From Pseudonocardia sp. EC080619-01 (lineage in GTDB: Bacteria; Actinomycetota; Actinomycetes; Mycobacteriales; Pseudonocardiaceae): DNA of 64,000 bases. Below, one piece after another: positions 1 to 8,851 of the stretch (its first letter is position 1; every line of letters begins with the position of its first letter). Under the pieces are notes generated by a model, which was not told the origin of the DNA, did no database searches, and saw only the letters and a program-made list of their open reading frames with translations. The position numbers and the translations under genes were made by a program. Location: contig NZ_CP012184.1 in the NCBI RefSeq assembly GCF_001420995.1, positions 4,572,501 to 4,636,500 on the forward strand. Reading direction: 5' to 3'.

Positions 1-903
1 CTGCGGCTGGATCCAGTCGTGGCCGGCCTCGAAGGCCGACGCGACCGGGGAGCAGCCGGTGGCCTGCGCGCCGAACACCGTGTACGGCGTCGGCTCGACC
101 AGGCCCAGCTTGCCCAGCTCGGTGAAGCCCTTGTCGATCTTCGTGAGCTGCGAGCCGGACGCGACCGGGACGACGACCTGCTGCGGCAGCCGCCAGCCGA
201 GCTGCTCGGCGACCTCGAAGCCCAGGGTCTTGGAGCCCTCGGCGTAGTAGGGGCGGACGTTGACGTTCACGAACGCCCAGTCCTCGTGCTCGGCGGCCAG
301 CTCGGTGGCGAGCCGGTTGACGTCGTCGTAGTTGCCGTCGACCGCGAGCAGGGTGCCCCCGTACACCGCGGTCGTGACGATCTTCGGCTGCTCCAGCGAG
401 GAGGGGATGAGCACGACCGAGTCCCAGCCGGCGCGCGCGGCGGCGGCCGCGACGGCGTTGGCCAGGTTGCCGGTCGAGGGGCAGCAGAGCACCGAGAAGC
501 CGAGCTCGCGGGCGGCGGCCAGCGCCACTGCGACCACGCGGTCCTTGAAGGAGTGCGTGGGGTTGCCGGTGTCGTCCTTCACCCAGAGCTTGCGCACCCC
601 GAGCGCCCTGGCCAGGTTGTCGGCCTCGATGAGCCGGGTCAGCCCGGGCTCGGTGTTGCGGTGCTGCTCGACGGTCGACGGGACCGGGAGGAGGTCCTTG
701 TAGCGCCAGATCGACTTCGGGCCGGCCTCGATCGACGCGCGGGTCACCGCGGGGAAGTCGTAGGCCACCTCGAGGGGCCCGAAACACTGGGGACAGGCGA
801 ACTCCGCGGCCAGCGGCACCTCGTGCCCGCACTCCCGGCAGGAGAGGGCACGGGCGGGGCCCAGGTCGTAGGACGTCGTTTCGGGCACAGCAGTGAGAGT
901 CAC
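1..903 (-). CDS. thrC: threonine synthase, 3' end cut by window edge
   Basis: PLP enzyme that converts O-phosphohomoserine to threonine. The 301 visible residues include an N-terminal zinc-ribbon-like part (C22/C25 and C37/C40), the lysine motif HSFKDR with the probable PLP lysine at K120, and the phosphate-binding stretch STGNLANA. The GTG start at 903 is supported by GAGGAG six bases upstream. The C-terminal part lies outside the window. The gene stands behind a SAM-I riboswitch on the same strand, which suggests that SAM level controls how much homoserine phosphate flows to threonine rather than methionine. Family assignment is firm; the regulatory logic is inferred. Confidence 0.95.
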   Translation of the reverse strand, partial: MTLTAVPETTSYDLGPARALSCRECGHEVPLAAEFACPQCFGPLEVAYDFPAVTRASIEAGPKSIWRYKDLLPVPSTVEQHRNTEPGLTRLIEADNLARALGVRKLWVKDDTGNPTHSFKDRVVAVALAAARELGFSVLCCPSTGNLANAVAAAAARAGWDSVVLIPSSLEQPKIVTTAVYGGTLLAVDGNYDDVNRLATELAAEHEDWAFVNVNVRPYYAEGSKTLGFEVAEQLGWRLPQQVVVPVASGSQLTKIDKGFTELGKLGLVEPTPYTVFGAQATGCSPVASAFEAGHDWIQPQ

Positions 904-910
904 GAGATCT

Positions 911-1061
911 CCTCATCTGTCCCGCCGGGGGTGGCGGGTCGGAATTGGCACCGTGTTCGTCGACGTCCTGGCTGCGCGAGGTGCGCAGGGACGGGCGGAT
1001 CGTCGTGCGACGCCGGTTGCCGGGGCTTCTACGGGCCGTTCCCTCTGCCCCTCTGGATGAG
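911..1061 (-). ncRNA. SAM-I (S-box) riboswitch upstream of thrC
   Basis: Read on the minus strand, the element opens with CTCATCCAGAGGGGCAGAGG and closes with ACAGATGAGG, so the ends pair as P1. Between them are the conserved core strings GAAGCCCCGGCAACC and GGTGCCAATTCC, both hallmarks of the SAM-I aptamer. P1 closure runs directly into the GAGGAG ribosome binding site of thrC, so control could be at translation initiation; no separate terminator hairpin is evident. The assignment rests on motif recall and no covariance search was run. Confidence 0.9.
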
Positions 1062-1190
1062 CCATATGCGGTTGTGTCGCCCGGAGCAGGTCCGGAGCGG
1101 GGCTGACGTTACGCGAACCGGTGCCGGACCGGCCAGCCGATCCACCCGGATCGGGACGCGACTCACCGGTCGGTGGAGGCGTGGGCCACC

Positions 1191-2177
1191 ATGGAGGGCG
1201 TGAGCCGGACCCGTGACACCGCGCCGCCCGATCCGCTGCAGCTCGTGGTCGGCGACGAGGAGTTCCTGGCGGAACGGGCCGTGTCGGACCTGGTCCGCCG
1301 CGTCCGGCAGCAGGATGCGGAGGCCGAGCTTCGCCGGTTCCGGACCTCCGAGGTGGCTCCCGGCGAGCTGGCCGGTCACCTGAGTCCCTCGCTCTTCGCC
1401 GAGGCCCGGGTGATCGTGCTCACCCACGGCCAGGACGCGACCAAGGACATGGTCGCGGCGATCGCCGACTACGTGCGGGACCCGGCCGAGGGCATCGTCC
1501 TGGTCGTCCAGCACGCGGGTGGCGCCAAGGGGAAGGCGGTGCTCGACCTCCTCCGCAAGGCCGGAGCGCACGTCACGACCTGCAACCGGATCACCCGGGC
1601 CGACGAGCGCTCCGACTTCGTGCACGCCGAGGTCCGCCGCAACGGCGGGAGCATCACCAACGGTGCGCTCGCGGTACTCGTCGAGGCGGTCGGCTCGGAC
1701 CTGCGCGAACTCGCGGCGGCGGCCGGTCAGCTCGTGTCCGACACCGGCGGGACGATCGACGAGGCCGGGGTGCGCCGCTACCACCGTGGCCGGGCGGAGT
1801 CCTCCGGCTTCGCGGTCGCCGACGCGGCCGTGGCCGGTGACCGCCGGGGCGCCCTGGAGGCCCTGCGGTGGGCGCTGGTGCTCGGCGTCCCGCACGTGCT
1901 GATCGCCGACGCGCTCGCCGACTCCGTGCGGACTCTGGCCAAGGTCGGGTCGGCCGGTCGTGGCGACCCGAACCGGATGGCGGGTGAGCTCGGCATGCCG
2001 CCGTGGAAGATCCGCAAGGCGCAGGGCCTGGTCCGGCAGTGGCACCCCGAGCAGCTGGCCGTCGCGATCGCGGCGACCGCCGAGGTGAACGCCGACGTCA
2101 AGGGCGTCGCGGCCGATCCCGGGTACGCCCTGGAACGGGCCGTCCTCGCCGTCGTGGATGCCCGCGGCGCCCGCTGA
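1191..2177 (+). CDS. holA: DNA polymerase III subunit delta
   Basis: Clamp-loader subunit that opens the sliding clamp during replication. The 328 residues start with the typical LVVGDEEFLAERAV strand-loop region. The C-terminal domain includes WKIRKAQGLVRQW, seen in actinobacterial HolA. Starts are possible at GTG 1173, ATG 1191 and GTG 1200. ATG 1191 is chosen because GGTGGAGG lies upstream, though its spacing of about 12 bases is long. The gene is divergent from the thrC riboswitch and convergent with rpsT. Confidence 0.93.
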   Translation: MEGVSRTRDTAPPDPLQLVVGDEEFLAERAVSDLVRRVRQQDAEAELRRFRTSEVAPGELAGHLSPSLFAEARVIVLTHGQDATKDMVAAIADYVRDPAEGIVLVVQHAGGAKGKAVLDLLRKAGAHVTTCNRITRADERSDFVHAEVRRNGGSITNGALAVLVEAVGSDLRELAAAAGQLVSDTGGTIDEAGVRRYHRGRAESSGFAVADAAVAGDRRGALEALRWALVLGVPHVLIADALADSVRTLAKVGSAGRGDPNRMAGELGMPPWKIRKAQGLVRQWHPEQLAVAIAATAEVNADVKGVAADPGYALERAVLAVVDARGAR

Positions 2178-2195
2178 GCACCACCCCGACACACG

Positions 2196-2232
2196 ACGAC
2201 GGCGCCACCCCGGTGCGGGATGACGCCGTCGT
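2196..2232. terminator. hairpin between convergent holA and rpsT
   Basis: ACGACGGCG at 2196-2204 pairs with CGCCGTCGT at 2224-2232 around a 19-base loop. It lies between two convergent genes and could stop transcription from both sides. There is no strong U-tract, as is common in actinomycetes. Confidence 0.5.
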
Positions 2233-2249
2233 GCGGTGGAACAGGAGGC

Positions 2250-2513
2250 TCAGGCGCCGACCTTGTTCAGGCGCTTGGCCATGGCCGACTTGCGGTTCGC
2301 GGCCTGGTTCTTGTGGATGACGCCCTTGCCGGCCGCCTTGTCCAGGGCCTTGGCCGCCTTGCGCTGCAGCTCGGCGGTGTTCTCGCTGCCCTGGTCGGCC
2401 GCCTCGCGGAAGTTGCGGATGGCGGTCTTGACCGTGGACTTCACCGACTTGTTGCGCTGACGGCGCTTCTCGTTGGTCTTGACACGCTTGATCTGCGACT
2501 TGATGTTGGCCAC
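2250..2513 (-). CDS. rpsT: 30S ribosomal protein S20
   Basis: Small, basic 16S rRNA-binding protein of 87 residues, the usual S20 length. It begins [18 protein letters not shown] and ends [11 protein letters not shown], both classical S20 ends. The GTG start at 2513 is preceded by AGAGG about 7 bases away. Longer upstream reading frames on this strand are not supported, because S20 homologues begin with the A-N-I-K motif. It is divergent from lepA across 319 bases. Confidence 0.97.
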   Translation of the reverse strand: MANIKSQIKRVKTNEKRRQRNKSVKSTVKTAIRNFREAADQGSENTAELQRKAAKALDKAAGKGVIHKNQAANRKSAMAKRLNKVGA

Positions 2514-2832
2514 GTCTGCCTCTGGTCTTCCTGCCTGCTGGATTCGGCTGGTCTGCTTGCTCTGCGTCCGGTCCGCTTCGGCGGCACCGAACGGCAACGC
2601 TGGAGAGAGGGTCCAGGCCGTTCCGGGCGAGCACGCCGAGCGCTCGAAGAACAAGGTTACCAGCGGGGTCCGCCACCCCCGCCGCGGGTCACCACGCGCT
2701 CCGCGCCGGAACCCGCCCGGGCCGCCGCGAGGGCCCGGCGGCCCGGTACCACCCGCCTCTCCCGTGCGACATGGGACGATGGGGTGCGAGTGCCAGTGCC
2801 CCGACGCGACTGCGAAAGCCGAGTACAGCCGA
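2514..2832. promoter_or_regulatory. divergent rpsT/lepA intergenic region
   Basis: This 319-base gap holds the promoters and 5' leaders of rpsT (minus) and lepA (plus). On the minus strand a TAACCT hexamer near 2655-2660 is a possible -10 for rpsT. I see no gene, repeat or known riboswitch in it. Confidence 0.4.
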
Positions 2833-4701
2833 GTGACGACGTACGCCGACCGCACGTTCACCCCGCCGGAGCGCATCCGGAACTTCTGCATCATCGCCCA
2901 CATCGACCACGGCAAGTCCACCCTGGCCGACCGGATGCTGCAGGTGACGGGTGTGCTCGGGGATCGCGACTACCGGGCCCAGTACCTGGACCGGATGGAC
3001 ATCGAGCGCGAGCGCGGCATCACGATCAAGGCGCAGAACGTGCGTCTGCCGTGGACGGCGAAGAACGCCGACGGCGAGCCGACCGAGCACGTCCTGCACC
3101 TCATCGACACCCCCGGCCACGTGGACTTCACCTACGAGGTGTCCCGCGCGCTGGAGGCGTGTGAGGGTGCGATCCTGCTGGTCGACGCCGCACAGGGGAT
3201 CGAGGCGCAGACCCTGGCCAACCTCTACCTGGCCATGGAGAAGGACCTCCACATCATCCCGGTCCTCAACAAGATCGACCTGCCGGCTGCCGACCCCGAG
3301 AAGTACGCCGCGGAGATCGCGCACATCACCGGCTGCGACCCGGAGGACGTGCTGCGCTGCTCGGCCAAGACCGGGGAGGGCGTCGAGGCGGTGCTGGACG
3401 CCGTCGTCGCGCAGGTCCCGCACCCCGTCGGCGACGCGGACGGCCCGGCCCGGGCGATGATCTTCGACTCGGTCTACGACACCTACCGCGGCGTGGTGAC
3501 CTACGTCCGCGTCGTGGACGGGAAGCTCTCGCCGCGCGAGAGGATCAAGATGATGTCCACCGGTGCCGAGCACGAGCTGCTGGAGATCGGCATCGTCTCC
3601 CCGGAGCCCAAGCCGTCGGACGGCCTCGGCGTCGGCGAGGTCGGCTACCTCATCACCGGTGTGAAGGACGTCCGCCAGTCCAAGGTCGGTGACACCGTCA
3701 CCTCCAAGCGCCGCGGCGCCGAGACACCGCTGACCGGGTACCGCGAGCCGAAGCCGATGGTCTACTCCGGGCTCTACCCGATCGACGGCTCGCAGTACCC
3801 CGACCTGCGCGAGGCGCTGGACAAGCTGCAGCTCAACGACGCCGCGCTCACCTACGAGCCGGAGACGTCGGCGGCGCTGGGCTTCGGGTTCCGCTGCGGG
3901 TTCCTGGGCCTGCTCCACCTGGAGATCACCCGTGACCGGCTGGAGCGCGAGTACGGCCTCGACCTGATCTCGACGGCCCCGAACGTCGTCTACGACGTGA
4001 CCACCGACGACGGCGTCGAGATGGAGGTCACCAACCCCAGCGACTGGCCGGTCGGCAAGGTCGCCGAGGTCCGCGAGCCGATCACCAAGATCACCATCCT
4101 GGTGCCGTCGGAGTTCGTCGGCACCGTCATGGAACTCTGCCAGAGCCGTCGCGGCCAGCTCGGCGGGATGGACTACCTGTCCGAGTCCCGCGTCGAGCTG
4201 CGCTACACGATGCCCCTCGGCGAGATCATCTTCGACTTCTTCGACGCTCTGAAGTCCCGCACCCGTGGCTACGCCAGCCTCGACTACGAGGAGGCCGGCG
4301 ACCAGGTGGCCGACCTGGTGAAGGTCGACATCCTGCTGCAGGGCGAGGCGGTCGACGCGTTCTCGGCGATCGTGCACAAGGAGTCGGCGTACTCCTACGG
4401 CACCTCGATGGCGACGAAGCTGCGCGAGCTCATCCCGCGCCAGCAGTACGAGATCCCGATCCAGGCCGCCGTCGGCTCGCGGATCATCGCCCGCGAGACG
4501 ATCCGCGCGATCCGCAAGGACGTCCTCGCCAAGTGCTACGGCGGTGACATCAGCCGGAAGCGCAAGCTGCTGGAGAAGCAGAAGGAGGGCAAGAAGCGGA
4601 TGAAGACGATCGGCCGGGTCGACGTCCCGCAGGAGGCCTTCGTGGCGGCGCTGTCCACCGGTGGCGGCCAGGCGACCGCCGCCGAGAAGCCGAAGAAGTA
4701 G
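2833..4701 (+). CDS. lepA: elongation factor 4 (back-translocating GTPase LepA)
   Basis: Ribosome-associated translational GTPase. The P-loop AHIDHGKST is at residues 22-30, followed by switch [10 protein letters not shown] and the specificity motif NKID. The C-terminal domain carries the LepA-type [19 protein letters not shown] stretch, which separates it from EF-G. The protein has 622 residues from GTG 2833. The reading frame stays open further upstream, but the start at [17 protein letters not shown] gives the normal family length. A strong hairpin follows the stop. Confidence 0.97.
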   Translation: MTTYADRTFTPPERIRNFCIIAHIDHGKSTLADRMLQVTGVLGDRDYRAQYLDRMDIERERGITIKAQNVRLPWTAKNADGEPTEHVLHLIDTPGHVDFTYEVSRALEACEGAILLVDAAQGIEAQTLANLYLAMEKDLHIIPVLNKIDLPAADPEKYAAEIAHITGCDPEDVLRCSAKTGEGVEAVLDAVVAQVPHPVGDADGPARAMIFDSVYDTYRGVVTYVRVVDGKLSPRERIKMMSTGAEHELLEIGIVSPEPKPSDGLGVGEVGYLITGVKDVRQSKVGDTVTSKRRGAETPLTGYREPKPMVYSGLYPIDGSQYPDLREALDKLQLNDAALTYEPETSAALGFGFRCGFLGLLHLEITRDRLEREYGLDLISTAPNVVYDVTTDDGVEMEVTNPSDWPVGKVAEVREPITKITILVPSEFVGTVMELCQSRRGQLGGMDYLSESRVELRYTMPLGEIIFDFFDALKSRTRGYASLDYEEAGDQVADLVKVDILLQGEAVDAFSAIVHKESAYSYGTSMATKLRELIPRQQYEIPIQAAVGSRIIARETIRAIRKDVLAKCYGGDISRKRKLLEKQKEGKKRMKTIGRVDVPQEAFVAALSTGGGQATAAEKPKK

Positions 4702-4715
4702 CACCGGGACGCAGG

Positions 4716-4749
4716 ACGGGCCCGGATCCCCGAGGGGGTCCGGGCCCGT
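4716..4749 (+). terminator. terminator hairpin after lepA
   Basis: ACGGGCCCGG-A-T-CCCC pairs with GGGGTCCGGGCCCGT around a GAG loop, with one bulged base. It lies 14 bases after the lepA stop and before the convergent MarR gene. Confidence 0.75.
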
Positions 4750-4784
4750 GGTGTACGTGGTGGGGGCGCGGGGAGCAGGGAGCT

Positions 4785-5252
4785 CTACATGACCGAGCCT
4801 GCGCGCGGGCCGGGGATCGTGCTGTCGCACGGGGCGGGGCGGGCGGGGGAGCGTCGCGGGGAGAGGATGCGCTGCACGCGCTGGCACACCGACTCGACGA
4901 CGGTGCGCCCCTCCGCCGACAGGTGCACCAGCACGCGACGCCGGTCGAGCGGGTCGGCCGACCGGTAGGCCAGCTTCTTCTCGACCAGGCGGTCCACGAT
5001 GCGGGTGGCCGTCGGGGCGGGCAGCGCGGTGTGTCCGGCGACCTCGCCCATGCTGCGGCCGGTGCCGCGGGCGAGCATCAACAGGACGCGCCAGCCGTCA
5101 CGGCTGACGTCGGTCGCAGAGGGGTTGGTGGACAGGGCTGTGGCCACGGCGTGGTCGACCCGGTCCAGGAACTCGACGACACCCGCGGCTCCAGGCGTCG
5201 GGGCCGCCATGGTGGCAGTCCCCGACGCCCGTCGACTGAAAGGCTCGGTCAC
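4785..5252 (-). CDS. MarR-family transcriptional regulator
   Basis: A 155-residue winged-helix protein. The recognition helix region reads GEVAGHTALPAPTATRIVDRL and the wing DPLDRRRVLVHLSAEG, both typical of MarR. GTG 5252 is used; an internal ATG gives a form 14 residues shorter that skips a low-complexity N-terminus. The C-terminus is proline- and arginine-rich rather than a long helix, so the dimerisation part may be short. The target is unknown; the neighbouring oxidoreductase is transcribed the same way but lies over 200 bases upstream of this gene. Confidence 0.85.
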   Translation of the reverse strand: MTEPFSRRASGTATMAAPTPGAAGVVEFLDRVDHAVATALSTNPSATDVSRDGWRVLLMLARGTGRSMGEVAGHTALPAPTATRIVDRLVEKKLAYRSADPLDRRRVLVHLSAEGRTVVESVCQRVQRILSPRRSPARPAPCDSTIPGPRAGSVM

Positions 5253-5461
5253 GATGACGGACTGTACTTGCCGTTCGCCCGAAATCCGACACTGTGCTGG
5301 GAAAACCGTTCACGAGCGCCGGGCGGTCGTCACACTGCGGTGACGGACCGCCGTTCGACCAGGGGAGATTCATACCGCGCGCCGGGGTCCGTACGGATTA
5401 CGAATGGATCACACCCGCATCTCGTAACGGTTCGGAGCCGCGGCGCGATGCCCCCTGCCGA

Positions 5462-6427
5462 TCAGCGCGTGAGGACGATCTTTCCGGCGGTCTGCCCGGC
5501 CGACATCGCCTCGAACGCCTTCCGCGCGTCGTCCATCGGCAGCTCGGTCCCGATCTCCGGGGCGATGCCGGCCGTCGCGACGAACTCCATGAGATCGGCG
5601 AGCTCCTGCCGGGTCCCCATCGTCGAGCCGACGACCTCGAGCTGCAGGAAGAACAGCCGCTGCAGGTCCGCCGGCGGGTTCGGTCCCGAGGTCGAGCCGC
5701 AGATGACGATCCGCCCACCGGGGCGCAGCGCCCGCATCGAGTGCTTCCAGGTGGCCTCGCCGACCGACTCCATGACGGCGTCGACCTTGCCGGGCAGCTT
5801 GGCCCCGGACTCGAACGTGGCGTGCGCGCCGAGCCGCTCGGCCAGCGCGCGCTTCTCCTCGTCCCGGCCGGTGACCCACACCTGGAACCCGGCCGCCCGG
5901 CCGAGCTGGACCAGCGCCGTCGAGACGCCGCCGGACGCGCCCTGCACGAGCACGGTCTGCCCCGGCTTCAGGCCGGACTTGGTGAACAGCATCCGGTACG
6001 CGGTCAGCCAGGCGGTGCCGAGCACGGCGCCCTGCGAGGGGGTGAGCCCCGTCGGGGCGGGGACGGCGTTGCGCGCCGGGACGATCACCTTGTCGGCCAT
6101 CGTTCCCTGGTGGCGCTCGGTGAGCAGGGTCCGCTTGGGGTCGAGGGTCTCGTCGCCGCGCCAGTCCGGGTCGCCGATGATGGGGTAGAGGACGACCTCG
6201 GTGCCGTCGTCGAGGGTCCCGGCGCCGTCGCAGCCGAGGATCATCGGGAACTGGTCGGGCTTGATGCCGACCCCGCGCAGGGTCCACAGGTCGTGCATGT
6301 TGAGGCTGGCGGCGGAGACGTTCACGGACACCCAGCCGTCCGGGACCTGGGGGTCGGGCCGCTCGCCCACGACGAGGGAGTCGAGCGGAGCGTCGGCGTT
6401 GGGCTCACTGGCGTACACGGCGAACAT
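5462..6427 (-). CDS. zinc-binding alcohol dehydrogenase / quinone oxidoreductase family protein
   Basis: NAD(P)H-dependent medium-chain reductase of 321 residues. The N-terminal GroES-like fold includes GCDGAGTLDDGTEV, and the Rossmann motif VLVQGASGGVSTALVQL binds the nucleotide. The cysteine and histidine ligands of zinc-type alcohol dehydrogenases are not evident, so it is closer to quinone oxidoreductases. The ATG at 6427 is chosen over an upstream start because a TAGGTT hexamer lies 7 bases before it, consistent with a leaderless mRNA. Substrate unknown. Confidence 0.88.
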   Translation of the reverse strand: MFAVYASEPNADAPLDSLVVGERPDPQVPDGWVSVNVSAASLNMHDLWTLRGVGIKPDQFPMILGCDGAGTLDDGTEVVLYPIIGDPDWRGDETLDPKRTLLTERHQGTMADKVIVPARNAVPAPTGLTPSQGAVLGTAWLTAYRMLFTKSGLKPGQTVLVQGASGGVSTALVQLGRAAGFQVWVTGRDEEKRALAERLGAHATFESGAKLPGKVDAVMESVGEATWKHSMRALRPGGRIVICGSTSGPNPPADLQRLFFLQLEVVGSTMGTRQELADLMEFVATAGIAPEIGTELPMDDARKAFEAMSAGQTAGKIVLTR

Positions 6428-6434
6428 GGGTCCG

Positions 6435-6440
6435 AACCTA
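6435..6440 (-). promoter_or_regulatory. -10 hexamer for oxidoreductase gene (leaderless type)
   Basis: TAGGTT on the minus strand ends 7 bases before the ATG at 6427, so transcription would begin at or near the start codon. No clear -35 is visible. Confidence 0.45.
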
Positions 6441-6458
6441 ACGCGTGCGGGCACGTAC

Positions 6459-6464
6459 TACCGT
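6459..6464 (+). promoter_or_regulatory. -10 hexamer for small membrane protein gene
   Basis: TACCGT lies 7 bases before GTG 6472, divergent from the 6435-6440 hexamer. It supports GTG 6472 as the start of a leaderless gene. Confidence 0.4.
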
Positions 6465-6471
6465 GTGGAGT

Positions 6472-6645
6472 GTGCGCACGATCATCGACGCCTGGGACGC
6501 GTTCGAGCTGTGGCTGACCCAGCTGCCGTTCGTGTTCCAGACCGTGTTCGTGACCGTCGTGGTCCTGCCGCTCTGCGCGCTCGTCGCGATCGGGATCGAC
6601 CGGGCGACCCGCCGCTTCGACCGGGCGCCGGACCAGGAGTCCTGA
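6472..6645 (+). CDS. small single-span membrane protein, unknown function
   Basis: A 57-residue protein starting VRTIIDAWDAFELW. One hydrophobic segment, about residues 17-40 (PFVFQTVFVTVVVLPLCALV), is followed by a basic tail, which suggests a single membrane helix with a cytoplasmic C-terminus. The gene sits tail-to-tail with the sirtuin gene and divergent from the oxidoreductase. Function not recognised. Coding is supported by GC-rich third positions and the start-proximal -10 hexamer. Confidence 0.7.
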   Translation: MRTIIDAWDAFELWLTQLPFVFQTVFVTVVVLPLCALVAIGIDRATRRFDRAPDQES

Positions 6646-6651
6646 GGGCTC

Positions 6652-7503
6652 TCAGACCGGCTGCGCGGCCAGGGCGCCCAGGGTCTCCGAGCAGCCCGCG
6701 TCGACCCGCAGGTCGGCGAGTTCGTCCCCGCGGGTGATCCCGCGGTTCACGATCACGACCGGCACCCCGGCCCGCCGGCACGCGCGGACGAAGCGCAGCC
6801 CGGACATCACCTGCAGCGAGGACCCGGCGACGAGCAGCGCGCCGTCGTCCGGGGTGAGCGAGCCGACCAGCGCGTAGCAGCGGGCCACCCGGTCCTTCGG
6901 GACGTTCTCGCCGAAGAACACGACGTGCGGCTTCAGCACCCCGCCGCAGGCCGCGCACGGTGCGATCCGGAACCCGTCGGTGATCTCGACGGCCGCGTCG
7001 CCGTCCGGTGCGGTCTCGACCTCCGCGCTGTGCGCCTCGGTGAACCCCGGGTTCAGCGCCGTCAGCCGCGACTGCAGGACGTCGCGCGGGGTGATCCGGC
7101 GGCAGTCCAGGCAGACGACCTCGTCGATCCGGCCGTGCAGGTCGATGACGCCGCGGTGCCCGGCCACGCCGTGCAGCCCGTCGACGTTCTGCGTGATCAG
7201 CCCGTCGACGATCCCGGCGGCCTCCAGCGCGGCGAGCGCGACGTGCCCCGGGTTCGGGTCGGCGCGGCGCATCCGGCCCCAGCCGACGTGGCTGCGCGCC
7301 CAGTACCGGCGCTGCGCGGCCTCGCCGGAGACGAACTCCGAGTACGTCATCGGGTTCCGCGGCCGTGATCCCGGCCCCCGGTAGTCGGGGATGCCGGAGT
7401 CGGTGGACAGTCCCGCGCCGGTGAGGGCGACGAGCCGGCGTCCGGCCAGCAGGTCCAGGGCCGCATCCGGGTCGGTGGTGACGACGGGCGCCGGGACGGT
7501 CAT
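6652..7503 (-). CDS. NAD-dependent protein deacetylase, SIR2 family
   Basis: A sirtuin of 283 residues that removes acyl groups from lysines using NAD. The NAD-binding motif GAGLSTDSGIPDYRG begins near residue 29. TQNVDGLH precedes the catalytic histidine in LHGR, and two cysteine pairs (CLDC and CAAC) form the structural zinc site. The family is certain; the target proteins, and whether it prefers acetyl or succinyl groups, cannot be read here. ATG 7503 fits a TACCCT hexamer 6 bases upstream. Confidence 0.95.
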   Translation of the reverse strand: MTVPAPVVTTDPDAALDLLAGRRLVALTGAGLSTDSGIPDYRGPGSRPRNPMTYSEFVSGEAAQRRYWARSHVGWGRMRRADPNPGHVALAALEAAGIVDGLITQNVDGLHGVAGHRGVIDLHGRIDEVVCLDCRRITPRDVLQSRLTALNPGFTEAHSAEVETAPDGDAAVEITDGFRIAPCAACGGVLKPHVVFFGENVPKDRVARCYALVGSLTPDDGALLVAGSSLQVMSGLRFVRACRRAGVPVVIVNRGITRGDELADLRVDAGCSETLGALAAQPV

Positions 7504-7509
7504 GGTCCC

Positions 7510-7515
7510 AGGGTA
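7510..7515 (-). promoter_or_regulatory. -10 hexamer for sirtuin gene (leaderless type)
   Basis: TACCCT on the minus strand lies 6 bases before ATG 7503, and no ribosome binding site is visible in between. Confidence 0.45.
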
Positions 7516-7541
7516 GACACCGACCGGCGGAGAGACCCGGG

Positions 7542-8342
7542 TCAGTCCTCCACCCAGGACGGCGAGCGCTTCTCCCCGAAGGCGCGGATGCCCTCCTGAC
7601 CCTCCTCGGAGGCGAAGTACGACGCCGACAGCGCGTTCATCGCCGCGAAGTCCTCCGCCATCGCGGGCCGCTCCCGGCGCAGCATCGCCTTCGCCCCGGC
7701 GAGGGCGCCGGGGGCACCGAGCCGGAGCATGCCGGTGTAGCGCCCGACCTCGGCGTCGAGGTCGTCGTCCGGCACCGCGCTGTTGATCAGGCCGATGCCG
7801 GCGGCGCGGCGGGCGTCGAACGTCTCGCCGGTGAGGAAGAGCTCGTGTGCGGCGCGTGCGGAGAGTCGCGGCAGCACGGTCACCGAGATCACCGCCGGGA
7901 CTACACCGATCCGGACCTCGGAGAACGCGAACGTCGCCCGCTCGGCCGCCACCGCGACGTCGCACGCCGCCACGATGCCGACGCCCCCCGCGCGGGCCGG
8001 TCCGGCGAGCCGGGCGACCACGGGCTTGGGGGAGTCCCAGAGCGTCGTCAGGATCCGCGGGACCTCGGTGACGCCCTGCTGCTCGGCGCCCGCGCCCCGG
8101 GACTCCTTCAGGTCCATCCCTGCACAGAACACGGTGCCGGTGTGGGTCAGGACGAGCACGCGGACGGCGTCGTCGGCGATCGCCGCGTCGAGGTGGGCGA
8201 TCAGCTCCCGGCGCAGCTGCGCGGACAGCGCGTTGCGGTTGTGCGGGGAGTCCAGGGTGATCGTCGCGACCCCGTCGGCGACGTCGAGGTGGACCAGTTC
8301 TGCGGCGTCTTCTGCGGCGTCGGTGCCGGGTGCGTCACTCAC
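7542..8342 (-). CDS. enoyl-CoA hydratase/isomerase (crotonase) family protein
   Basis: Crotonase-fold CoA enzyme of 266 residues. The first oxyanion-hole segment is FCAGMDLKE and the second GPARAGGVGIVAACD; FAFSEVRIGVVPA carries the position of a catalytic glutamate. The start is set at GTG 8342 rather than 8351, because a TACGGT hexamer lies 7 bases upstream of 8342 and no ribosome binding site favours the longer form. The exact acyl-CoA substrate is unknown; it may serve fatty-acid or amino-acid breakdown. Confidence 0.9.
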   Translation of the reverse strand: MSDAPGTDAAEDAAELVHLDVADGVATITLDSPHNRNALSAQLRRELIAHLDAAIADDAVRVLVLTHTGTVFCAGMDLKESRGAGAEQQGVTEVPRILTTLWDSPKPVVARLAGPARAGGVGIVAACDVAVAAERATFAFSEVRIGVVPAVISVTVLPRLSARAAHELFLTGETFDARRAAGIGLINSAVPDDDLDAEVGRYTGMLRLGAPGALAGAKAMLRRERPAMAEDFAAMNALSASYFASEEGQEGIRAFGEKRSPSWVED

Positions 8343-8349
8343 ACCCGGC

Positions 8350-8355
8350 ACCGTA
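8350..8355 (-). promoter_or_regulatory. -10 hexamer for crotonase gene (leaderless type)
   Basis: TACGGT on the minus strand lies 7 bases before GTG 8342. It overlaps the alternative start at 8351, which argues against that longer form. Confidence 0.4.
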
Positions 8356-8361
8356 GCGCCG

Positions 8362-8811
8362 TCAGGCCCTGGCCCAGTTGCTGGTGATCGTCACACCGGC
8401 CAGTGCGAAGAGCTGGGACACCGGGCAGCGCCGCTCGGTCTCCTCGGCCAGCCGCTGCAGCTGGTCGTCGGTCGCGTCGGAGGCGATCCGGGCGTCGACC
8501 CGGAGGTTCTGGAAGGTGGTCTCGCCGTCGCGGTGCGTGCCGGTGGTCATCGTCGTCGGGTTGAAGTCGGCCGCGACGTCGAACCGGACGTGCTCGATCG
8601 TGATGCCGAGCTCCTGGGCGACGATCGCGCTGGTGACCTGGTTGCACGACGACAGCGACGCCAGCGTGTAGGCGAGCGGGCTGGGGTGCTCGTCCTTGCC
8701 GCCGAAGGCGGGGTAGGCGTCGGTCTCGATGGTGTAGTCGGCGCCGTCGACCGCGACGGTCTGCGCGACGCCGGTGCCCTGGCCGCTGACGGCGAAGGTG
8801 ACGAGGGGCAT
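8362..8811 (-). CDS. OsmC family protein (peroxiredoxin-like)
   Basis: A 149-residue OsmC/Ohr-type protein. The first cysteine region reads ASLSSCNQVTSA and the second ERRCPVSQLF, which gives the usual pair of reactive cysteines for thiol-dependent peroxide reduction. Start ATG 8811. A short Cys-containing leader-peptide gene lies 40 bases upstream on the same strand, so its expression may answer to cysteine or sulfur supply. Substrates in this organism are unknown. Confidence 0.92.
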   Translation of the reverse strand: MPLVTFAVSGQGTGVAQTVAVDGADYTIETDAYPAFGGKDEHPSPLAYTLASLSSCNQVTSAIVAQELGITIEHVRFDVAADFNPTTMTTGTHRDGETTFQNLRVDARIASDATDDQLQRLAEETERRCPVSQLFALAGVTITSNWARA

Positions 8812-8851
8812 GGGGATCTCCTGTGCTCGGGACTGCGGGGGACGGGGCGGG

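Noticed and set aside
2689-4887. 732-codon frame opposite lepA
   Set aside because: Antisense shadow of the lepA coding frame, with no recognisable domain.
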